Position numbers and translations under genes: made by a program. Of a DNA stretch of 64,000 bases, positions 36,117 through 42,745 are shown piece by piece (positions within the stretch are counted from its first letter, which is position 1; each line of letters starts with the position of its first letter). The notes under the pieces were generated by a model. The model was not told the DNA's origin, made no database searches, and worked only from the letters and a program-made list of their open reading frames with translations. Source of the stretch: Polyangiaceae bacterium (GTDB lineage: Bacteria > Myxococcota_A > Polyangia > Polyangiales > Polyangiaceae); NCBI GenBank assembly GCA_947475525.1, contig CANJMI010000013.1, forward strand, positions 99,361-163,360, in the 5' to 3' direction.

Positions 36117-36593
36117 ATGAAAGCAGTACTCATTTCCGCAACTCTGGCAGCAACCCTCCTCGCGTGTGGCTCGAAGCAGCCCGACGCGGTGACCCCTGCG
36201 ACGACGGCGACCGCAGACGTTGCGGCGGTGCCGGCCGATAAGGTCGCTGGCGAGCACAAGGATGGCAAGGGCGGCTCCTGTGGCGGTGCCGCACACGGCT
36301 CGTGCGGCGGTGCCGCACACGGCTCGTGCGGCGGTGCCGGGCACGGCTCGTGTGGTGGTGCAGCCGGAGCTGCTACCGCCGCCGCAACCGCCGCCGCAAC
36401 CGCAGCTCCCGCTGCCGCGACGACGGCCGCACCCGCCGCGAAGGGTGCCGCAACCGCAGCTCCCGCCGCCGCGACGACGGCCGCACCCGCCGCGAAGGGT
36501 GCCGAGGCACCGAAGGCTGGCGCAAAAACGCCCGCTGCCACGACCGGAAAGAAGGGCGCCAACGGCAAGTGCGGCGCGGCCGCTTGCGGCTGA
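36117..36593 (+). CDS. Cys/Gly/His-repeat lipoprotein, putative MNIO-modified RiPP precursor (HvfA/bufferin-like)
   Basis: 158 aa. A lipoprotein signal (MKAVLISATLAATLLACGSK, lipidated Cys17) is followed by four 8-residue repeats GSCGGAAH / GSCGGAGH / GSCGGAAG (residues 53-84), then a long Ala/Thr/Pro/Lys linker (two near-identical ~18-residue units), and a C-terminal NGKCGAAACG. Non-signal Cys residues are only in these motifs: 55, 63, 71, 79, 152, 157. Secreted precursors of multinuclear iron oxidases have this plan: Sec signal, low complexity, Cys in G-x-C-G contexts, encoded just before a DUF692 protein and a DUF2063 partner. HvfA uses EGKCG-type repeats; here the core is GSCGG with a His every eight residues. 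A metallophore/metal-binding role (iron or copper) is inferred, not shown. AAGGAA ribosome-binding site eight bases before ATG. Confidence 0.75.
   Translation: MKAVLISATLAATLLACGSKQPDAVTPATTATADVAAVPADKVAGEHKDGKGGSCGGAAHGSCGGAAHGSCGGAGHGSCGGAAGAATAAATAAATAAPAAATTAAPAAKGAATAAPAAATTAAPAAKGAEAPKAGAKTPAATTGKKGANGKCGAAACG
36273..36368 (+). repeat. 24-bp tandem repeat x4 (GSCGGAAH-coding)
   Basis: Four near-identical 24-bp units (GGCTCGTGCGGCGGTGCC then GCACAC) forming the Cys/His core of the putative RiPP precursor. Synonymous changes (TCC/TCG, TGT/TGC) and GCA-to-GGG or CAC-to-GGA changes in units 3 and 4 show the repeats are not freshly duplicated yet keep the Cys. Confidence 0.9.
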
Positions 36594-36620
36594 GCGGTTG
36601 ACCGCCTAGTCGAGCACGCG

Positions 36621-37526
36621 ATGGCTACTGCGAGTCCTACCGACCCGTCTCGCCACGGAGTCGGAATCGGACTTCGTTGGGAGTTCATCGACGACCTGCT
36701 CGAGCGCATCGCAGTCGGGCGCATCTCGAAGAAGGACATTCCGTTCTTCGAGTTTGCGCCCGAAAATTATTTACGGCGCGGCGGCTTCATTCCGGAAGCC
36801 CTCGACCGCGTCGGAGAGCACTTTCCACTGGTGAGCCACGGGCTCCACCTGTCACTCGGCTCGGTCGCGCCGTTTCCCTCCGAGTACATGCGCGACCTTC
36901 GGGCGATCCTCGCTCACGTGGCCGCGCCATGGCACTCCGATCACCTGTGTTTTTCCGGGGTCGACGGCCGCTCGCTGCACGATCTGCTTCCCCTCCCTCA
37001 GACCGACGGCGCCGTCCTGCACGTGGCACGCCGCATTCGCGAAGCACGCGAACGCCTCGAGCGCCCGATGGCCATTGAGAACATCAGCTGGTACTTGCGT
37101 GCCGGCGCGCCCGAGCTCGACGAACCCGACTTCATCGCGAACGTGCTCGAGGAAGCGGACTGCGGCCTTTTGCTCGACGTGAACAATGTCTACGTAAACT
37201 CGCTCAATCACGGCTTCGACGCGCGCGAATGGCTCGAGCGCATCGACGTGACGCGCATCTGGCAGCTACACGTGGCAGGGCACGAGTGGCGCGCGAGCGA
37301 AGGTCTCATCATCGACACCCACGGCCAGGACGTGAGCGATCCGGTCTACGAGCTGCTGCGGTCCACCGTCGCTCGAACGGGCCCGGTGGCGGTCGTACTC
37401 GAGCGCGACTCGAACATCGGCGACCTCGACACGTTGCTCGCGGAGCGCCGCCAACTTCAAGCGGCCTACGACGCCGGGATCGCCGTCTACGAAGCGGCGC
37501 ATGCCGTGGAGCGTGCCCGTGCGTGA
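36621..37526 (+). CDS. DUF692 / MNIO family multinuclear non-heme iron oxidase (HvfB/BufB-like)
   Basis: 301 aa with the family's TIM-barrel motifs. GIGLRWEFIDDLL at the start; FFEFAPENYLRRGG (E49); VSHGLHLSLGS (H73, H76); APWHSDHLCFSG (H105, H108); MAIENISWYL (E153); CGLLLDVNNVYVNSLNHGFD (D186, N188, H197); IWQLHVAGH (H217, H221); LIIDTHGQDV (D232, H234); and AVVLERDSNI (E261). These His/Asp/Glu/Asn residues would hold two or three iron atoms. Known members convert Cys in the precursor to thiooxazole or oxazolone-thioamide rings. It starts 27 bases after the precursor stop and its end overlaps the next gene, as expected for a modifying operon. All metal ligands appear intact. Confidence 0.92.
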   Translation: MATASPTDPSRHGVGIGLRWEFIDDLLERIAVGRISKKDIPFFEFAPENYLRRGGFIPEALDRVGEHFPLVSHGLHLSLGSVAPFPSEYMRDLRAILAHVAAPWHSDHLCFSGVDGRSLHDLLPLPQTDGAVLHVARRIREARERLERPMAIENISWYLRAGAPELDEPDFIANVLEEADCGLLLDVNNVYVNSLNHGFDAREWLERIDVTRIWQLHVAGHEWRASEGLIIDTHGQDVSDPVYELLRSTVARTGPVAVVLERDSNIGDLDTLLAERRQLQAAYDAGIAVYEAAHAVERARA

Positions 37527-38418
37527 GCCGAGCGCAGACGATCTGACCCGGCTCGCAGCGGTGCAACGCACACTCCAGCGGCTCGTGATGCGCGCGAGCG
37601 ACCAAGATTTTGGCGGGCTCTCCCTCGACGACGCCGCCGATGCCGAACTCCACGAAGCCGACCGAACAGCGCTGCTCGAAGGCGGCTCCGCGCGCCTCGG
37701 GATTTATCGGAGGCTGGTCCGCGCGACCTTCATCGACACACTCCGCAGCGAAGTTCCAATGACGGCCGGGCAACTCGGCGCGCGTTACGCCCCGGAGGTG
37801 CACGCTTTCTGCAACGAAGAGCTACCGCGCTCGCCTGTCTTGCGCGACGTCGCGTTTGAATTTGTCGCATGGGCCACGCCGCGCTGGGCGACGGACGCCT
37901 CCTTGCGGCCATGGCTCGGCGACCTCGCGCGCTTCGAGCTGCTCGAATTCGACACGCACTGCGGCGTCCGCGGCACCGACGTTAAAACCGTAGCCGAGCT
38001 GCCCGCGGACCGCCCCCTCGTCTTTGACGGAACGTGCCGCATCGGCCGCTTCGACTACGCGGTACATGAGCTTCCCGATGACGAGAGCCCGCTCTCCGAG
38101 CCGCGCGCCGAACGGCACGGGATGTTCCTTTACCGCGACCCAGGCAATCGCGTCCGCCGCATCGTGCTCACCCCGGTCGCAGCCGCGATCATGACCGAGC
38201 TCCTCGTCGGCGGGCGTGCCCTCGCCGACGCCGTTCGCATCGGCACCGCTGCCGAAGGGTGCACGCTCAACACCGCCGTCATCGAGGGAATTTCCGTCAT
38301 TCTCGAAGACCTTGCCACGCGGGGCGCGCTCCTCGGTTCGACCGATTCGCCCCCACCTCGCGGGCATGCGCTGTGGACTTCGCTCGTTACGGCAACGCGC
38401 GTTCCGAGCGGGATTTGA
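37501..38418 (+). CDS. DUF2063 partner protein (HvfC/BufC-like)
   Basis: 305 aa from an ATG inside the end of the oxidase gene; a GTG at 37519 is a possible alternative. Early region LTRLAAVQRTLQRLVMRASD, then LGIYRRLVRATFIDTLRSEV, a Y-R-x-x-x-x-x-x-x-x-L-x-x-x-F-P-like segment typical of the DUF2063 N-terminal domain. This domain in HvfC/BufC binds the precursor leader and delivers it to the oxidase. The C-terminal part (ALADAVRIGTAAEGCTLNTA) matches the second domain of such partners and resembles a winged-helix/PqqD-like tail. Position directly after the oxidase supports the role. It contains no membrane segment, so modification likely occurs in the cytoplasm before export. Confidence 0.85.
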   Translation: MPWSVPVREPSADDLTRLAAVQRTLQRLVMRASDQDFGGLSLDDAADAELHEADRTALLEGGSARLGIYRRLVRATFIDTLRSEVPMTAGQLGARYAPEVHAFCNEELPRSPVLRDVAFEFVAWATPRWATDASLRPWLGDLARFELLEFDTHCGVRGTDVKTVAELPADRPLVFDGTCRIGRFDYAVHELPDDESPLSEPRAERHGMFLYRDPGNRVRRIVLTPVAAAIMTELLVGGRALADAVRIGTAAEGCTLNTAVIEGISVILEDLATRGALLGSTDSPPPRGHALWTSLVTATRVPSGI

Positions 38419-38485
38419 GGCCCGCAGGGGATTTGATTGGGAGGCGGGCGGCGAACGGCTATCGTGCCTTCTGCGAGTCGATATC

Positions 38486-40654
38486 ATGAGCGCCAACGCC
38501 CCCCGCCCGCCGAAGGATCCGCTGCAGATCCTCGACACGGTCGTCGCAGAGAAATACCAGATCCTCTCGCTCGCGGGAGAGGGCGGTTTCAGCCTCGTCT
38601 ACAAGGCGCGCCACCTCATCTGGCAGCAGCTCGTGGCCATCAAGTTCTTCGTCATTCTCGAAGACGCGAAGCCCGAGATTCGCGACCAGCTCCTCGAGGA
38701 CTTTATCCGTGAAGGCAAGTTGATGAGCGAGCTCTCGAGCCGCTCATCGTCGATCGTGCAAGCGCGCGACATCGGCAAATTGCAGCGCGCCGAAGGGTGG
38801 ATCCCTTACATGGTTCTCGAGTGGCTCGATGGTGCGGGCCTCGATGCCGTGCTCGCCGGCGAATACCGAGCCCGAACCACGCCGCGCACACTCAATGAAG
38901 CCATGGCCCTTCTCGAGCCCGTCGCCGCCGCGCTCGACCTCGCTCACCGAAGCAACATCGCCCATCGCGATCTCAAGCCCGCCAACATCATGCTCGTGGG
39001 CCAAGCGACCGAAAGCGACCGGAGCTGCAAGCTCCTCGACTTCGGGATCGCCAAGGTGATGGGCGAGCAGATCGAACATCAGCAGCAGCTCGAACTCACC
39101 GGCCAACAAATTACGGCCTTCACGCCGAACTACGGGGCACCGGAACAATTCAGCCGGCAGCACGGCGCCACGGGTCCCTGGACCGACGTGTTCGCGATGG
39201 CCTTGATCCTCGTCGAAATGTTACGCGGTGGCGCACGCGCGCTCGAGGGCGTGAGCTTCTTCGAGCTCGGCGTTGCGAGCAGCCACCCGAAGCGTCCTAC
39301 TCCCGCGAGCTTCGGGATCCCCGTCTCCGAGAACGTCGAAGCCGTTTTCGCCAAAGCGCTCGCGGTCAATCCCGCGGAGCGGCACGGATCGATGGGGGAG
39401 TTCTGGGTCGATCTGCACCAGCATGTCTTTCCCGAAAGCAACGCGTGGCAAAGCCGCGGCAGCCAGTCGAGCGACAGTCGCACGAGCTCGCAACGCCCGC
39501 CGTTTCCGTCACTCTCACCGCTTTCAATCCCGCGTCGACTCCAACCCGGGCACTCGCAACCGCCCCCTTTGACAGCGGCCAGTGAACCGCGCACCTCGCC
39601 CTCCGAACTCGACGGCATTGCGCCCCGGCCCAAGCGTCGCAACGCCGCCGTTCCGGCGATCATTGGAGTAGCCGCGGCCGCGATCGTTGCCGCTACGGTG
39701 TTCACCATTCAACGTGCAGGAGCGCCCGCTGCCGCGCCATTGACGCCCGCCGCAAGCGCCACAACTTCCGCCCCTGCGACGGGGAGCGCCGCGACGAGCG
39801 CGCCCCTCGCCCACGACGGCCCCTGCCCGAAAAAGATGAAGCCCGTGAACGGCGGCACCTTCACGATGGGCTCGGACGACAAGAGCTTCGCTCTCTGGGT
39901 GCCCGCACACAAAGTCACGCTCGACACGTTCTGCCTCGACGAGAATGAAGTGACCGTCGCGGACTACCGCGCGTGCGTGCAGAGTTCGGGGTGCAAGCCC
40001 GCCGATACACGGCCAACATTCCCGAAGGGCGAGAGCGAGTCGGACGTAGAGCACGCGAAGGTCATCGAGTCCGCTACCGAATTTTGCAACTGGAACGCAC
40101 CCGGTCGAGAGACTCACCCGATCAACTGTCTCGACTGGTACCGCGCCGATGCCTACTGCCGAGCGATGGGCTTTCAACTTCCAACCGAAGCCCAATGGGA
40201 GCTCGCCGCGCGCGGCACGGACGGAAGAAAATTTCCGTGGGGCGATGACGCCGGCGATCAGAGTTACATGAACGCGGCGGGCACCGAGTGGCGCGATTGG
40301 CTATCGTCGAAGGGCCTCCCGGCTCCAACAGGCCTGATGTACGAGAAGAGCGACGGCTTCGCCGGGACCGCACCGGTCGGACGATTTCCGCGTGCCCAAA
40401 CGCAGAGCGGTCAGCTCGACATGGTCGGCAACGTCTGGGAGTGGACACGCGATTGGTACAGCCTTTACTCGAAGGAAGCGCAGACCAATCCGAAGGGCCC
40501 CGGAGCCGGCGACAGGAAAGCGATACGTGGCGGCGGCTTCAACGGAGAGTTCGCGACATGGGTGAATCCCGCGGCGCGTTACCATCAACTCGCGACGGCG
40601 AGTGCGCACGTCATCGGGTTCCGCTGCTCCGCCGAGGTCAATCCCGCGCGCTGA
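38486..40654 (+). CDS. membrane Ser/Thr protein kinase fused to a formylglycine-generating-enzyme (FGE/SUMF1) domain
   Basis: 722 aa from MSANAPRPPKDPLQILDTVV; upstream frame overlaps the previous gene and was rejected. Kinase domain 20-300: glycine loop LAGEGGFSLVYKARH, K53 in AIKFF, catalytic loop IAHRDLKPANIML (about 160), DFG in LLDFGIAKV, activation end NYGAPEQF. A Pro/Ser-rich juxtamembrane region leads to one membrane helix (AVPAIIGVAAAAIVAATVFT, ~388-408). The extracellular part (~450-722) is an FGE-sulfatase fold: VNGGTFTMGSDD, CLDENEVTVADYRACVQSSG, INCLDWYRADAYCRAMGFQL followed by PTEAQWELAARGTDGRKFPW, MVGNVWEWTRDWY and a RGGGFN segment. This kinase-FGE architecture is frequent in myxobacteria, where the FGE part probably senses or binds rather than catalyses. 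Confidence 0.92.
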   Translation: MSANAPRPPKDPLQILDTVVAEKYQILSLAGEGGFSLVYKARHLIWQQLVAIKFFVILEDAKPEIRDQLLEDFIREGKLMSELSSRSSSIVQARDIGKLQRAEGWIPYMVLEWLDGAGLDAVLAGEYRARTTPRTLNEAMALLEPVAAALDLAHRSNIAHRDLKPANIMLVGQATESDRSCKLLDFGIAKVMGEQIEHQQQLELTGQQITAFTPNYGAPEQFSRQHGATGPWTDVFAMALILVEMLRGGARALEGVSFFELGVASSHPKRPTPASFGIPVSENVEAVFAKALAVNPAERHGSMGEFWVDLHQHVFPESNAWQSRGSQSSDSRTSSQRPPFPSLSPLSIPRRLQPGHSQPPPLTAASEPRTSPSELDGIAPRPKRRNAAVPAIIGVAAAAIVAATVFTIQRAGAPAAAPLTPAASATTSAPATGSAATSAPLAHDGPCPKKMKPVNGGTFTMGSDDKSFALWVPAHKVTLDTFCLDENEVTVADYRACVQSSGCKPADTRPTFPKGESESDVEHAKVIESATEFCNWNAPGRETHPINCLDWYRADAYCRAMGFQLPTEAQWELAARGTDGRKFPWGDDAGDQSYMNAAGTEWRDWLSSKGLPAPTGLMYEKSDGFAGTAPVGRFPRAQTQSGQLDMVGNVWEWTRDWYSLYSKEAQTNPKGPGAGDRKAIRGGGFNGEFATWVNPAARYHQLATASAHVIGFRCSAEVNPAR

Positions 40655-41576
40655 CGAGTGCTTGTTCGAGCGCGGGCACAAGCTGCGCGTAGTGGTACTC
40701 GTAGCCGAGGTCGACGGCGCGTTTCGGGTAGATGTTCTGGCTGCCGACGATGATCTCGACCATCTCACCGAGGAGCGAGCGCATGACCACTTCGGGAGCG
40801 GCGAACGCGGGCTTTCCTAGCACGCTCGCCATCGAGTTTGCGAGCTCACGACCGGTCGTCGCGAAGGGCGAGGTGCAGTTCAGCGCACCCTCGACCCGAG
40901 CGTCGTCGAGCGCCCACGTCACCATCCCGACGAGGTCATCGACGTGCACCCACGACACGGTGTTGTGGCCTTTGCCAATGGGACCCGCGACAAACGCGCC
41001 CAGCGGACCGACCATGCGCTGCAGCGCCCCGCCGCCTTGGCCGAGAACCACGCCGATGCGAAGCCGTACGACGCGGACACCCAGCGTTTCCGCTGCAACG
41101 GCGGAAGTTTCCCATTCCTTGCAGACGTCGGCGAGAAAGCCTTCGCCCGTGGCCCCGCCTTCGTCCACCACGCCGACTGTCGAGCTCCCGTAGTAGCCGA
41201 TCGCCGACGCGTTGATCAGCACCGCCGGCCGATGCGCGCCGCGCGAGCGGGACTCCCCAGCCGCGGCGAGCGCCTCCACGATCGACGTCGTCGCACGGAG
41301 TCGACTCTCCTTGATTGAGCGCTTCGACTTCGCGGTCCACCGCTGCGCGACGGGCGCACCCGCGAGGTTGACGACCGCATCGACGAACTGCAGCTCCTCG
41401 AACCACGGACCTTTCGTGCCGGGCTCCCAGTGAGCAACGCGGCACTCGCGTGGCAGGCCTTTCTTCGCAGCCGCTACATCGCGCGTCAGGACCGTCACGG
41501 TGTCACCACGCGCAACCAGCGCGCGCACGAGATGAGTGCCGACGAAGCCCGTTCCACCTGCCAAGAGAACTCGCAT
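40638..41576 (-). CDS. TIGR01777-type NAD(P)-dependent epimerase/dehydratase
   Basis: 312 aa. Rossmann start MRVLLAGGTGFVGTHLVRAL (GxxGxxG). Family features: VVNLAGAPVAQRWTAKSKRS, KESRLRATTSIVEAL, NASAIGYYGSSTVGVVDEGG, VVRLRIGVVLGQGGGALQRM, GKGHNTVSWVHVDDLVGMVT, ALNCTSPFATTGRELANSMA. These match YfcH/SulA-like sugar-epimerase relatives, for which a precise substrate is unknown. It overlaps the stop of the kinase-FGE gene by 17 bases in convergent orientation. Confidence 0.9.
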   Translation of the reverse strand: MRVLLAGGTGFVGTHLVRALVARGDTVTVLTRDVAAAKKGLPRECRVAHWEPGTKGPWFEELQFVDAVVNLAGAPVAQRWTAKSKRSIKESRLRATTSIVEALAAAGESRSRGAHRPAVLINASAIGYYGSSTVGVVDEGGATGEGFLADVCKEWETSAVAAETLGVRVVRLRIGVVLGQGGGALQRMVGPLGAFVAGPIGKGHNTVSWVHVDDLVGMVTWALDDARVEGALNCTSPFATTGRELANSMASVLGKPAFAAPEVVMRSLLGEMVEIIVGSQNIYPKRAVDLGYEYHYAQLVPALEQALVSARD

Positions 41577-41671
41577 ATGACTGCGCGCGTTCTAGCCCAG
41601 TTCGGCATTTCACGCGAGCCCACCCGGCGTGGCGTGAACGGACACCTCGCACGATACCCGCAAAGGCCTTT

Positions 41672-42745
41672 ATGAAACGCCGTTGCCCTGGCAAAGTGAT
41701 GGGCACAATGACACTTCGCCGCGCCTTCGTGGTCTCGCTCGTCGGCGTCGTTGGCTGCGGCGCTGCGCTCCCGGCAAGCGAGCAGCAGCCCCTCGTGGAC
41801 TACTCGAGTCCATGTCTCGCGTTGCCTACGTGCTCGGCGCCCGCCCCGAAGCTCGGCCCCAGGGCCGACTGGAACCATGTCTCGTCGGGGCTCGTCACGC
41901 TCGGAAGTGCGAACCATCGCGGGCGTGATCAACTCGTGCGGGAGGGCGATCCTCAATGGATCGTCGGAAAATTCGCATACGGACTCACCGACAAAGATCT
42001 GAAAGGCGAAGACGTCGATGTGCACGTGCTTCGCGGCTGCGGGCCGTCTTGGGAGCTGCTCGGTACGGCGACGACCACCAAGGACGGCGAGCACGCGACG
42101 ACCGTGGGCGTCCCTGACTCGGGCGGTCGGATCTACTTCGAAGTTCCACAGGCGCGACAGCTCGAGGTCGGACGGCACCGCGTGCGCCTGGTGGTACGCG
42201 GCGATCACACGAGCACTGAGCTCTACATCCAGGTCGTGCGCGCTGACGCGGCCGTGTTCCTGAGCGACGTGGACGGCACGCTCACGACCTCGGAATTCAA
42301 GGAGTTCGAGGAGCTTCTCGAAGGCGAATTAACGCCCGCGCATCACGCCGCGGCCGCGGCACTCCGTGGCCTCGCGGGACGCGGATACTTGCCCATCTAC
42401 CTCACCGCCAGGCCCGAGTGGCTCACGCAGCGCACGCGCGAGTTCATCCAGCATCGCGGTTTTCCGCAGGGCATCATCCACACGACGACCTCGCTCACCG
42501 GAGCGCTTGGCGGTGCGGCTGCGAGCTTCAAGATAGCCGAGCTCGACGCACTCGGCGGCCAGGGGTTCGTGCCCGACTGGGCTTTCGGTAACAAGGCCTC
42601 CGATGCCGACGCGTATGAACACGCGGGCATCCAGCCTCTCTCTCACCGAGTCTTCTACCAACTCGACGACGTACACGGCGGCCGCCGTATTGACGACTAC
42701 GCGGACATCGAAGCCGAGCTCGGAGCCGCACCGCTCTGTCCCTGA
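41672..42745 (+). CDS. lipin/LNS2-like HAD-family lipoprotein (putative phosphatidate phosphatase)
   Basis: 357 aa from ATG 41672 with AAAGG upstream; ATGs at 41699 and 41708 would give MTLRRAFVVSLVGVVGCGAA, also a good lipoprotein signal, so the mature protein starts near Cys in VVGCGA. The first half is a beta domain (VHVLRGCGPSWELLGTATTT). The second half matches lipin/LNS2: HAD motif FLSDVDGTLTTSEFKEF (D-x-D-x-T), LPIYLTARPEWLTQRTREFI, GFPQGIIHTT, FKIAEL, WAFGNKASDADAYEHAGIQP and YQLDDVHGG. Lipins dephosphorylate phosphatidate. Presence in a bacterial exported lipoprotein is unusual; the substrate remains open. Confidence 0.8.
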   Translation: MKRRCPGKVMGTMTLRRAFVVSLVGVVGCGAALPASEQQPLVDYSSPCLALPTCSAPAPKLGPRADWNHVSSGLVTLGSANHRGRDQLVREGDPQWIVGKFAYGLTDKDLKGEDVDVHVLRGCGPSWELLGTATTTKDGEHATTVGVPDSGGRIYFEVPQARQLEVGRHRVRLVVRGDHTSTELYIQVVRADAAVFLSDVDGTLTTSEFKEFEELLEGELTPAHHAAAAALRGLAGRGYLPIYLTARPEWLTQRTREFIQHRGFPQGIIHTTTSLTGALGGAAASFKIAELDALGGQGFVPDWAFGNKASDADAYEHAGIQPLSHRVFYQLDDVHGGRRIDDYADIEAELGAAPLCP

